Positions 10,023 through 18,368 of a stretch of 64,000 nt of DNA are shown piece after piece; position 1 is the first letter of the stretch; the number at the start of each line of letters is the position of its first letter. The notes under the pieces are model-generated. The model saw nothing but the letters and a program-made list of their open reading frames with translations. It searched no databases and was not told the DNA's origin. Source of the stretch: Paenibacillus hemerocallicola (GTDB lineage Bacteria > Bacillota > Bacilli > Paenibacillales > NBRC-103111); assembly GCF_006265175.1 (NCBI RefSeq), contig NZ_VDCQ01000021.1, positions 62,001 through 126,000 of the forward strand, in the 5' to 3' direction. The position numbers were made by a program, and so were the translations under genes.

Positions 10023-11612
10023 ATGAGCCGAGCAACGAAGGGCGGTTCGCCGAAGGAGCCGGTCAAGGACGATCTGTACATCGATCAGTTGAAAAAGGTG
10101 CCTTTCAGCGGAAAGATCGAGGACGATGAGAACGAACTGAACCGCATCATGGCGGAAAGCTCGGATTTCGTCATACGCCAATTCCGTATGGAGAACGGCA
10201 TCAAGGCGATTGTTTGCTATGTCGACGGGTTGTCCGATACGGAGCTGGTCGATCGCGTAATCGCAAGCCTCATGATCCGCAAAGGCGACCGCGTCCTGCT
10301 GGACGAGCTGCACAACCGCAACTTGCCCGTATCCCAAATTTCCGAAGCGGACAGCTTCGGCGAAATGATGCAGCTGGTGTTGGGCGGGGATGCCGCTCTG
10401 CTCGTGGACGGCAACGACCGGGCTCTGGTTATGGGATTGCGGGGGGCGGAGCACCGTAACGTTTCCGAGCCGGAGACGGAATCGGCCGTGCGCGGCCCGC
10501 GGGAGGGCTTTACCGAGCTGCTGCGTACGAACACGGCGCTGATCCGCCGCAAAATCAAATCGCCGCGGTTGAAAATGAAGCCGATGGTCGTCGGCAAAGA
10601 AACGAATACCGATATCGTCGTCACGTATATAGACGGCTTGGCCGATCCCGGGCTTGTGGAGGAGGTCGTGCGACGAATCGAGGCGATTGACATAGACGGC
10701 ATACTGGAATCGGGCTACATCGAGGAGTTGATTCAAGATCACGGCTATTCGCCGTTTCCGCAGATCATGTACACGGAAAGGCCGGATACGGCGGCAGGCG
10801 CTTTGCTTGAAGGCCGGGTGGCGATCGTGACGGACGGAACTCCGTTCGTGCTGATCGTGCCGGTCACATTCTGGTCTTTCCTGCAGGCGAATGAGGATTA
10901 TTACGAACGATTTCAAATCTCCACCCTGCTCCGCATGATTCGCATCCTGTTCATGGTAATCGCGCTGACGACACCCGCCTTGTACATAGCGGTAACGACG
11001 TTTCATCAGGAGATGCTTCCCACGACTTTGCTGCTTAGCGTAGCGGCCGCGCGCGAAGCGATTCCGTTTCCGGCGGTAGTCGAGGCGCTTATTATGGAGC
11101 TGTCGTTCGAAGCGCTCCGCGAGGCGGGCGTCCGGCTGCCGAAGGCGGTAGGCCAGGCGGTCAGCATTTTGGGAGCGCTCGTGGTCGGCCAGGCGGCGGT
11201 GGAGGCGGGCATCGTATCCGCCCCGCTCGTTATCGTCGTATCGATTACCGGGATCGCTTCGTTCGCGATTCCGAAGTTCAATGCCGCCATCTCCGTCCGT
11301 TTGCTGCGCTTCCCGCTCATGCTGCTCGCCTCCGTATTCGGGCTATACGGCATCGTGCTGGGAATTATGCTCATCATCGGCCATATGGCCCGGCTGCGCT
11401 CCTTCGGCATCCCGTACTTGGCGCCCATGAGCCCGTTGACGTTCGGCGATTTGAAGGATACGCTCGTTCGCGCACCGTGGTGGACGATGAAGCGGCGACC
11501 GCTGTCGCTCAATGTGGCCAATCTTACCCGATTGGGCGAAGAAACCTCGGGCGGGCACGGAAATAAACAGGCGACGGGGGATCGGGATGAAGCCGGGCAA
11601 CAACACAAGTAA
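10023..11612 (+). CDS. Spore germination receptor subunit A (GerA/GerKA family)
   Basis: 529 residues, typical for GerAA/GerKA proteins. The N-terminal soluble domain contains SSDFVIRQF and CYVDGLSD, then VTYIDGLADPGLVEEVVRRI and IMYTERPDTAAGALLEGRVAIVTDGTPFVLIVP, all characteristic. The C-terminal half is membrane-embedded (about residues 300-460) and includes REAIPFPAVVEALIMELSFEALREAG. GGGAGGGGGAGGGC precedes the ATG. It is the first gene of an A-C-D-B operon, and its end overlaps the C gene by 26 bases. In spores it forms, with B and C subunits, a nutrient receptor and ion channel in the inner membrane. The germinant cannot be told from sequence. Confidence 0.93.
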   Translation: MSRATKGGSPKEPVKDDLYIDQLKKVPFSGKIEDDENELNRIMAESSDFVIRQFRMENGIKAIVCYVDGLSDTELVDRVIASLMIRKGDRVLLDELHNRNLPVSQISEADSFGEMMQLVLGGDAALLVDGNDRALVMGLRGAEHRNVSEPETESAVRGPREGFTELLRTNTALIRRKIKSPRLKMKPMVVGKETNTDIVVTYIDGLADPGLVEEVVRRIEAIDIDGILESGYIEELIQDHGYSPFPQIMYTERPDTAAGALLEGRVAIVTDGTPFVLIVPVTFWSFLQANEDYYERFQISTLLRMIRILFMVIALTTPALYIAVTTFHQEMLPTTLLLSVAAAREAIPFPAVVEALIMELSFEALREAGVRLPKAVGQAVSILGALVVGQAAVEAGIVSAPLVIVVSITGIASFAIPKFNAAISVRLLRFPLMLLASVFGLYGIVLGIMLIIGHMARLRSFGIPYLAPMSPLTFGDLKDTLVRAPWWTMKRRPLSLNVANLTRLGEETSGGHGNKQATGDRDEAGQQHK

Positions 11613-12780
11613 GCCGCGCCGCAGCATGATGCTGCCGGCTGTGCTTGTCGCTGCCGTTCTGGTTACGGGCTGCTGGGACCGGACGGAGGTGAACGATATC
11701 GCCATCGTGCTGGCAAGCGGCATCGACAAGGAGAAAGACGGCTATCGGGTCAGCATACTTGTACCGCTGCCCGGCAATATGGGCGGGGCGACCGGCGGAG
11801 GCGGGGGCAGCGGCGGCAACCGGCCTTACACGATCGATTCGGAAACGGGCCGCACGGTGCGGGAGGCATACACGAAGCTGCAGAGCCGCCTTTCCCGCAG
11901 GCTCTTTTCCGGTCACCGCAAAGTATTGTTGATCGGGGAAGAGGCGGCCAAGGACGGATTGACGGAAATTATGGATATTGCCGGCCGGGTGGCGGAGAAC
12001 CGTTTGACAAGCTACATCGCGGTGTCCAAAGGAAAAGCCTACGAACTGCTGAATGCCGCGCCCAAGCTGGAGCGCTTCTCCACCGAGGCTCTGCGGGAGC
12101 TGCTGAAGTCCGACGCGGCCATTTCGATACAGGTGAAGGATGTCGCGCTCGAGCTGAGCGGAGAAGGCCAGGACACGCTGCTGCCGTATGTGGAGGCCGT
12201 GAAAACGGAAGGCAACAACAAGCCGAACGAGGAGCTGCAAATTAGCGGATACGTCTACACGTCGGGGGGCAAAATGGCCGGCATTGCCAAAGGGGACGCG
12301 GCGAACGGCATCCGGTGGCTCAAGAAATCGTTCAAGCCTTATTTGGAGACGGTAAGCGTGGGGGATAGCTTCGCGAGCGTCACGATCCGCAGGGGCAAAA
12401 GCTCCATTAAGCCATATCTCGTCGACGGCAGCATCCATTACAAAATCAAAGCGCAAGGCGAAGGAACGATTATCGAGGCGTCGGATAGCCGGGAATACGA
12501 GGAAAGACAAAATGTCGAGCTGCTGGAGCGGCAGCTGGAGAAAAAAATTACGAATGATATATCGGCCGTGGGAGACATCATCCGCAAGAAGCGCAGCGAT
12601 ATTCCCGGTCTCGGTGCGCTGCTCGGCCGGACGTATCCTTCGCGCTGGCGCGAAGAGTGGGGGCCGGACTGGCCCGACGCCATCGGGCGAATTCAGCTTC
12701 GCGTGCAAGTAGACGTGAATGTGAACCGGACCGGCATGTTCTCCAAAAATGTTGGCGCGAAGGAGCAGCCGGATGAATGA
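11587..12780 (+). CDS. Spore germination receptor subunit C lipoprotein (Ger(x)C family)
   Basis: 397 residues. The signal sequence ends in lipobox VTGC followed by WDRTEVND, the C-W-D/N-R motif of Ger(x)C lipoproteins. Further family signs are IVLASGIDKEKDGYRVSI, RLSRRLFSGHRKVLLIGEEAA and the C-terminal W-x-x-x-W-P-D-A-I region. I chose the ATG at 11587, where ATCGGG lies close upstream; longer reading frames start inside the A gene without a signal peptide. It overlaps the A gene by 26 bases and the next gene by 8, so the operon is translationally coupled. A run of about ten glycines and serines near residues 60-75 is a local flexible loop. Confidence 0.93.
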   Translation: MKPGNNTSKPRRSMMLPAVLVAAVLVTGCWDRTEVNDIAIVLASGIDKEKDGYRVSILVPLPGNMGGATGGGGGSGGNRPYTIDSETGRTVREAYTKLQSRLSRRLFSGHRKVLLIGEEAAKDGLTEIMDIAGRVAENRLTSYIAVSKGKAYELLNAAPKLERFSTEALRELLKSDAAISIQVKDVALELSGEGQDTLLPYVEAVKTEGNNKPNEELQISGYVYTSGGKMAGIAKGDAANGIRWLKKSFKPYLETVSVGDSFASVTIRRGKSSIKPYLVDGSIHYKIKAQGEGTIIEASDSREYEERQNVELLERQLEKKITNDISAVGDIIRKKRSDIPGLGALLGRTYPSRWREEWGPDWPDAIGRIQLRVQVDVNVNRTGMFSKNVGAKEQPDE

Positions 12781-13012
12781 CGCGTTATTCGCGGTATTGG
12801 TATGGATCGGCATCGGAATGACCGTGGCGCTGCAGTGGAAGCCGTTGCGGTCCTTATCCGCCGCGCAAAGATGGATATTTGTTTCATTGGCCGTATCGAG
12901 CGCGGGGATGTACGTCCTCTATTGGCTGGGCCTTGCATGGCCGATGCCGGCCCGCATCGTCTGCGAGTATGTGGCCCCGTATGTGGAGCGGATCGTAAAG
13001 GGGGGATCGTGA
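12773..13012 (+). CDS. Small two-helix membrane protein in the germination operon (D-subunit-like)
   Basis: 79 residues with two predicted membrane helices (about 3-22, DALFAVLVWIGIGMTVA, and 35-58, WIFVSLAVSSAGMYVLYWL) and a short charged tail. The ATG overlaps the TGA of the C gene (12773-12780), and the next gene starts after one base. Known GerA-type operons of Bacillus often carry such a small D subunit (for example GerKD, GerUD), which modulates receptor function. Position, size and topology fit that; sequence alone is too short for firm homology. Confidence 0.75.
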   Translation: MNDALFAVLVWIGIGMTVALQWKPLRSLSAAQRWIFVSLAVSSAGMYVLYWLGLAWPMPARIVCEYVAPYVERIVKGGS

Positions 13013-13013
13013 C

Positions 13014-14333
13014 GTGGCGAAGGAACAAATCAGCGGCTACCAGCTCTTTATGCTGAGCACAGTCCTTTGCATGGCCTGCGCGATGGGCAGCCTGTTCAAG
13101 ACACTGGCCATGGTGTCCGGACAGGATGCATGGTTCGACTTCATGTTCTCGATGCTGTACGGCTGGCTCGTCGCTTACTTGCTGTACCGGCTCGCGGCTG
13201 CCTATCCGGGCAAAAACATGTTCGAGATATGCGAGATCGCCTGCGGCAAATGGTTGGGCAGGCTGCTGAACGTTATCGTGCTTATGCACGTGATGCATTT
13301 GCTTGTACGAGATTTGCGCTTATTCGGCGACTTTATCGGGACGTCGGTGTTGCAGCGGACGCCTACGGAGTTTATATACTTGTCCGCCATGCTCGTGCTG
13401 ATTTATTACGCGACCGGAAATTTCGAGGAGTTTTCGCGTTCGGTCAATTTGCTGTTTCCGGTTATTTTGCTCAGTCAGCTATTAATGCCCTTTCTCCTGG
13501 TCAACGAGATCGAGCCGAGCCGCCTCCAGCCCATGCTCGCCCAAGGACCCGGCGTGATCGTGAAGGGCGGGGCGCTTAGCGCCGGCTGGGCAGCCGACAT
13601 ATTCGTATTCGGGGCGTTTTTGAACTATTTGGGCAGCGCCCGGCAATTTTATGTGTCGTTGAAATTCGGAATCGTCTTTTCGACGATTTTGCTGACCGTT
13701 CTTATGCTGCTGAATGTGACCGTTCTGGGAGCGACGACGACCGCCAGGGCGATGTATCCGATCTTTACGTTGTCGGAGCAAATCAATATTACCGATTTTT
13801 TGGACCGGCTGGATGTGCTGCTGCTCGGATTTTGGATGCCGTCCTACCTGATGAAAATGATCCTGCTCTATTTCTGCTTCATGGCCGGGCTGTCGTCCAT
13901 GCTCGGCACAGGCAAAATGCGGGGGATCAATGTGATGAGCGGCTGGTTCGCCTTGATGCTGACGCTGGTTTCGTTCAAAAGCGTCATGGAGGCGTACCGG
14001 TTCGGCAGCTATGCCGCTTTTCCGGTAGCGCTCGTTGTCCAGCTCTGCTTTTTCGTTCCCGTCGTGACGGGCATGCTGATCCGGAAACGCGGCAAGCGGA
14101 AACGGTCGCGACGGCCGAAAGGAAGCTTGGTTGCCGCAGCGGGCGGCTGGGTGTCGGTTGTAGTGGCGTTGGCGGCGCTCGGAATCGGGTGCTATACCGG
14201 ACCTGTATATAAGGCTTACGGGATACTCGGGGCGGCGGCGTATGCCGCGGCGTTGGTAGGTGTAGCCGTGTTCGGAGCGATCGAATTTTGGCGGGCGAAC
14301 CGGATCGTCCGCAAGCCCGCGGGCGGTCAGTAG
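13014..14333 (+). CDS. Spore germination receptor subunit B (GerB/GerKB, APC-type permease fold)
   Basis: 439 residues, almost wholly membrane-embedded, with the family start ISGYQLFMLSTVL and FEICEIACGKWLGRLLN. Start is GTG at 13014 with GGGGGGATC before it. GerB proteins of Bacillus are about 365-375 residues with about ten helices. This one continues for roughly 65 extra residues after a very basic loop (RKRGKRKRSRRPKG, about residues 362-375) with two further hydrophobic segments. The subunit is thought to form the germinant-binding pocket. It ends the A-C-D-B operon; no terminator was recognised before the protease gene at 14414. Confidence 0.92.
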   Translation: MAKEQISGYQLFMLSTVLCMACAMGSLFKTLAMVSGQDAWFDFMFSMLYGWLVAYLLYRLAAAYPGKNMFEICEIACGKWLGRLLNVIVLMHVMHLLVRDLRLFGDFIGTSVLQRTPTEFIYLSAMLVLIYYATGNFEEFSRSVNLLFPVILLSQLLMPFLLVNEIEPSRLQPMLAQGPGVIVKGGALSAGWAADIFVFGAFLNYLGSARQFYVSLKFGIVFSTILLTVLMLLNVTVLGATTTARAMYPIFTLSEQINITDFLDRLDVLLLGFWMPSYLMKMILLYFCFMAGLSSMLGTGKMRGINVMSGWFALMLTLVSFKSVMEAYRFGSYAAFPVALVVQLCFFVPVVTGMLIRKRGKRKRSRRPKGSLVAAAGGWVSVVVALAALGIGCYTGPVYKAYGILGAAAYAAALVGVAVFGAIEFWRANRIVRKPAGGQ

Positions 14334-14413
14334 AATAGGTATTGCTTCCTCTCATTCCCATATGATAGATTCAGAGTGCACGGCTTAGTTTTGGGGAGAG
14401 AGGAAGCGAATGC

Positions 14414-16882
14414 ATGAAAAGGGGAACATTACCGGGCAAGGCGCTCCTGTGGCTGCTGATCGCAGGATTGATCAGTGCCCTCGGAGGGGCTTCTCCGGCT
14501 TCGGCGGCGGAATCGGGCGACATTCCGAGCGTGATTCAACAAGTGACATCGTCCGTCGTCGCCGTTATTGGCAAGCCCGGGGAGGATGGGGGAAAGCCGT
14601 CCAACCGGTTTGACTTGGCGCACGGTACGGGGGTAGTCGTCAAATCGGACGGGTATATCGTGACGAACGCGCATGTCGTGAAAGATATGAGCAACATTGT
14701 CGTTGTAACGTCCGACGGCAAGTCGTATCCAGGCAAAACGACGCATTTCGATGAGGAAAGCGATTTGGCGCTCGTCAAAATCGAAGCGACGAATTTGAAG
14801 CCGGCCGAATTCGCGGCCACGAGCGATGTGAAGGTGGGAGAGACGGTCATCGCGATCGGCACCCCGATCTCGTTCGCCCTGCGCAACTCCGTTACGGTGG
14901 GCATCGTCAGCGGACTGGAGCGGGCGGTCAATTCGAAATATCAGCTGCTGCAGACGGACGCTGCAATCAATCCCGGCAACAGCGGCGGCGCGCTCGTCAA
15001 CATGAAAGGCAAAGTGGTCGGCATCAATACGATGAAGTTCGTCGATTACTCGATCGACAGTCTCGGCTTTGCGATTCCGGTCGATACGGTCCAATATGTG
15101 TTGAATCATTTTTTTACATACGGCAAAGTAATGCGGCCCTATCTCGGCATAGAGCTGGAAGAAAGCTGGGAGGCGGTCGTCGGCCTGCCGACGCAGGAGG
15201 AGCTGCGGGTCGCCTATGTCGATCCCGATTCCCCGGCGGCCAATGCGGGCATCAAGCAAGGGGATACGCTCCTCAAGTTCGATCAGTCCTCGATCAAGAC
15301 GATCATCGAATACAATGAGCTGATGAAAAAATATTTGCCCAAGCAAACGGTGAAAGTGACGCTCAAATCCGGCGGCCAGACGGTAGTCCGCGAAGTCGTA
15401 TTGGGCGAAGATACGAGCGGCGGCTCCGACTGGGTACAGTCGTCCGACGGCTCCTATATCGACTCGGACCGCGGCAAGACCCGCATCGGGGACAGCCATT
15501 TCGGCTGGTCGCTGAAATATCCGGCCGGGCTGATCAAATCGCGGCAGACCGATGAAGGCAATAACGTCTTGTTCGCCGACTCCAAAGGGGAGTTTGCCCT
15601 GAGCGTTACCGTGGAGGAGAAGCAGAGCACGGATCTGTCCCCGGTCGGCCTGATCCGCAAAGCGCTGTCCAAATCGGGCGATACCGTTCTGGAGAAGCAG
15701 TACGTGGACCGCGGGGAAGGCTCTTACGCGAAGATCGTAGGCAAAACGTCGTCGGGCTCGTATTACGAGACCAGAGCCTTTCTGAAAGGCAGCAACATTT
15801 ATTATGCGCTCCTGTACGTGCAAAGCGAAGAAAACTACAAGAACAGCTTCAAGCAAAACACGTATCTCGATTTGCTGGACAGCTTCCGGCTGACGTTCGA
15901 CGCGAGCGACGAGGCGTTGAAGGACATATCCGTCTACAAGGACGGCGATACGTCGTATACGAACGAATACGGGCTGACGTTCGAGCTGCCGACCGACTGG
16001 AGCGAGGACGCCTACTCCGACGAACCGTCCTATTCCAACAAGGACCATACGGTGCAGGCGGCATTCCGGGTTACATCCGCATCCTCCGGGGATACGCTGG
16101 ATGCCTGGACCGAGCGCGAGCAGAAACGGTTCGCGGACAGCTACGCGGAAGGAAGCCGCAAAATGGTCGGCTGGCACGAGTTCGAGCTGAACGGGGGAAT
16201 TTCCGCGAAGGAAAACCGGTATTCGGCGGCAGAGGGAGAAGATTGGGAGACCCGTCATTCGATCTACTTCATCAAGGACAAGTACAAGTACGAGATCGAC
16301 GTGACGTACTCGGAGCAGGACGGAGGGGCCGATCTCGAGGATTTCCTCCGCAAATTCAAGGCATCCTTGTCCGTCTCCAAGGACGATATCAATACGAGCC
16401 TCGGCTTTATTCAAGACGAGCACGAGCTGCTTGATCCCGATCGGACGGTCACCCTGCGCAACGAGAAATACAAATACTCGGTGAAAATTCCGGAAACCTG
16501 GGAATCCGCATCCGCATACTACGGGTCGGAAGGCGAGGAGGACGTCGCCTACTCGTTTACCGGCGGCATGTTCGAAATCGAATCGGACGATCGTGCCCGG
16601 ATGGACGATGTCGTGGAGGAATTGGAGCAGTCTTACAAGAAAAGCTCCGAGAACGACAACAAATTCAAATACGAAAGTACCGATGCAACGGTATTCGAAC
16701 AGCCGGCCAAAAAATTCGATGTCGAGTACAAAAAGAAAAAAGCGCCTTATAAGGAAACGGTGTACGTGTTCGCCAAAGGCAATATCGTCTATACGGTGAC
16801 GATGCGTCTGGAAGACGCGGCGAATACGGAGGCGAACGCCAGCCGACTGGAGCAAGCGTTCCGGTCGATCGCGCCGGATTGA
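14414..16882 (+). CDS. HtrA/DegP-like serine protease with PDZ domain and C-terminal PsbP-like repeats
   Basis: 822 residues, twice the length of usual HtrA. Residues 1-31 are a secretory signal ending near ASA. The trypsin-like S1C domain (about 37-225) has the full triad: His87 (TNAHVV), Asp117 (EESDLALVK) and Ser190 (NPGNSGGAL). A PDZ domain follows (about 240-332, RPYLGIELEE, AANAGIKQGDTLLKFD). The remaining about 490 residues hold three related segments with a G-x-x-x-x-x-P motif near residues 363 (FGWSLKYPAGL), 518 (YGLTFELPTDW) and 688 (KYSVKIPETW). These resemble PsbP-like or DUF-type surface domains. It probably degrades or refolds proteins outside the membrane or at the cell wall. 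A ribosome site GGGGAGAGAGGAAG precedes the ATG. Confidence 0.88.
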   Translation: MKRGTLPGKALLWLLIAGLISALGGASPASAAESGDIPSVIQQVTSSVVAVIGKPGEDGGKPSNRFDLAHGTGVVVKSDGYIVTNAHVVKDMSNIVVVTSDGKSYPGKTTHFDEESDLALVKIEATNLKPAEFAATSDVKVGETVIAIGTPISFALRNSVTVGIVSGLERAVNSKYQLLQTDAAINPGNSGGALVNMKGKVVGINTMKFVDYSIDSLGFAIPVDTVQYVLNHFFTYGKVMRPYLGIELEESWEAVVGLPTQEELRVAYVDPDSPAANAGIKQGDTLLKFDQSSIKTIIEYNELMKKYLPKQTVKVTLKSGGQTVVREVVLGEDTSGGSDWVQSSDGSYIDSDRGKTRIGDSHFGWSLKYPAGLIKSRQTDEGNNVLFADSKGEFALSVTVEEKQSTDLSPVGLIRKALSKSGDTVLEKQYVDRGEGSYAKIVGKTSSGSYYETRAFLKGSNIYYALLYVQSEENYKNSFKQNTYLDLLDSFRLTFDASDEALKDISVYKDGDTSYTNEYGLTFELPTDWSEDAYSDEPSYSNKDHTVQAAFRVTSASSGDTLDAWTEREQKRFADSYAEGSRKMVGWHEFELNGGISAKENRYSAAEGEDWETRHSIYFIKDKYKYEIDVTYSEQDGGADLEDFLRKFKASLSVSKDDINTSLGFIQDEHELLDPDRTVTLRNEKYKYSVKIPETWESASAYYGSEGEEDVAYSFTGGMFEIESDDRARMDDVVEELEQSYKKSSENDNKFKYESTDATVFEQPAKKFDVEYKKKKAPYKETVYVFAKGNIVYTVTMRLEDAANTEANASRLEQAFRSIAPD

Positions 16883-16887
16883 TACGA

Positions 16888-16933
16888 GCAGGGGTTCTCC
16901 CGGAGCGAAGAGCCCTGGGGAGTCCCTGCTTTT
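16888..16933 (+). terminator. Rho-independent terminator after the protease gene
   Basis: AGCAGGG (16888-16894) pairs with CCCTGCT (16924-16930), with further pairing CTCCC/GGGGA inside, then TTTT. It starts 6 bases after the stop codon. Confidence 0.65.
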
Positions 16934-16968
16934 CTAGCTTCCACAACCATGCATGAGGAGGGATTCGT

Positions 16969-17232
16969 ATGAATTGGGAAATATACGATGCGGAAATGGT
17001 ATACAGCAAGGAAGAAGGCTATCTGGGCAAAGTGCGCTTTATATTGGAAGGACAGCGCTCCCGCTATGAAATCACGCTGCAGAGCAAGAAGGGCAACGAA
17101 TGGAGCTACAGCTTGAATTTCACCGAGGAATCCGGCATCGAGGCGGAAATCGAAGTTGCCGAGAAGCGGCTCGAGGAGGACGACGAGCTGTTCGACGCAT
17201 TGGTGGAAGCGGCGAAGAGCAAGCTCCGGTGA
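16969..17232 (+). CDS. Conserved-looking small protein of unknown function
   Basis: 87 residues behind GAGGAGGG, 7 bases from the ATG. It has alternating charged and hydrophobic residues, a beta-rich N-terminal half (WEIYDAEMVYSKEEGYLGKV) and a C-terminal acidic helix (KRLEEDDELFDALVEAAKSKL). It lacks a signal peptide, membrane helix and cysteines, so it is cytoplasmic. It is flanked by a terminator upstream, and the MDR oxidoreductase gene starts 43 bases downstream, so the two may be cotranscribed. I do not recognise the family. Confidence 0.75.
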   Translation: MNWEIYDAEMVYSKEEGYLGKVRFILEGQRSRYEITLQSKKGNEWSYSLNFTEESGIEAEIEVAEKRLEEDDELFDALVEAAKSKLR

Positions 17233-17275
17233 CGTGCGCACGCTATACTGCAAAGATGACGGGAGGAACGAGGGA

Positions 17276-18271
17276 ATGGAAACGTTTCGCGCTTTATTCG
17301 TCGAGAAGGAAGAGGAGCGCTGCATCACCCGGGTCAGGACGATTACGGAGGACGATCTGCCTCCCGGGGAAGTGACGATCCGGGTCGCCTATTCCGGCGT
17401 CAATTACAAGGATGGGCTCGCAGTCCGGGCAGACGGGAAAATTGTGACCGCATACCCGTTCATCCCGGGCATCGATTTGTCCGGTACGGTGGAGCAATCG
17501 GCGGATGGGCGGTTTCGGCCGGGCGATCGCGTGTTGGTTACCGGCTACGGGCTGGGCGTGTCCCATTTCGGCGGCTATAGCGAGGTGGCGCGCGTTCCCG
17601 GCGACTGGGTCGTGCCGCTGCCGGTCGGACTGAGCCAACGCGAAGCGATGATTATCGGGACGGCCGGGTTTACGGCCGCCCTATCGATCGAGCGTCTGCG
17701 GGAACACGGCGTGCTTCCTGGATCGGGACCGATAGCCGTTACCGGTGCGACCGGCGGCGTGGGCAGTATGGCGGTAGCGCTGCTGGCCTCGCTGGGGTAC
17801 GAAGTGGCTGCCGGGACGGGCAAGGCGGATGCGGCGGACTTTTTGCGGGAGCTCGGAGCGACGAGCGTGCTCGGCCGGGACGAAATCGCCGGAGCGGTTC
17901 GCAAGCCGCTGCAGAAGGAGCGTTGGGCGGGTGCCGTCGACCCGGTGGGAGGACCCGGGCTTGCAGGGCTTCTAAGTGCCGTACATTACGGAGGGGCCGT
18001 CGCGGTTAGCGGGTTGACCGGCGGTACCGACGTGCCGGCGAGCGTATTTCCATTTATTTTGAGAGGCGTCAGCTTGGTGGGCATCGATTCGGTCCGTTGT
18101 CCTCACGAGGTTCGCGTGCGGATCTGGCAGCGGCTGGCGCGGGAATGGAGACCTGCCGACGGATATGATCGGCTGATCGCGGGCGAAGTGGGACTCGATG
18201 GGCTCGAGAATTCGCTCGCTTCGATTATCGGAGGAGAGCTGAAGGGGCGGATTCTGGTAAAATTAAGTTGA
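17276..18271 (+). CDS. MDR-family oxidoreductase, YhdH/YhfP (acrylyl-CoA reductase AcuI) type
   Basis: 331 residues, right for the YhdH/YhfP group of zinc-independent medium-chain reductases. Hallmarks are VAYSGVNYKDGLAV (about 33-46), IPGIDLSGTVEQS, GYGLGVSHFGGYSE, the NADPH-binding TGATGGVGSMAVALLA (about 150-165), and the C-terminal GVSLVGIDSVRCP. No zinc ligands of alcohol dehydrogenases are present. AcuI reduces acryloyl-CoA with NADPH; other members have broader quinone or enoyl substrates. I chose the ATG at 17276, with GGGAGGAACGAGGG upstream. It follows the 87-residue protein by 43 bases. Confidence 0.9.
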   Translation: METFRALFVEKEEERCITRVRTITEDDLPPGEVTIRVAYSGVNYKDGLAVRADGKIVTAYPFIPGIDLSGTVEQSADGRFRPGDRVLVTGYGLGVSHFGGYSEVARVPGDWVVPLPVGLSQREAMIIGTAGFTAALSIERLREHGVLPGSGPIAVTGATGGVGSMAVALLASLGYEVAAGTGKADAADFLRELGATSVLGRDEIAGAVRKPLQKERWAGAVDPVGGPGLAGLLSAVHYGGAVAVSGLTGGTDVPASVFPFILRGVSLVGIDSVRCPHEVRVRIWQRLAREWRPADGYDRLIAGEVGLDGLENSLASIIGGELKGRILVKLS

Positions 18272-18368
18272 ATTTTTGCCGGATTGCGGCGGGCAGGCAC
18301 TAGCCAGCATACCGGGAGGTTGTGGTAAAATAGTCCTATATGCCTAACCGATAAGGGGATAGCGTTCT

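Noticed and set aside
14429-16855. 808-residue reading frame antisense to the protease gene
   Set aside because: It is a mirror frame caused by high GC codon use; the residues do not form a recognisable fold and there is no start signal.
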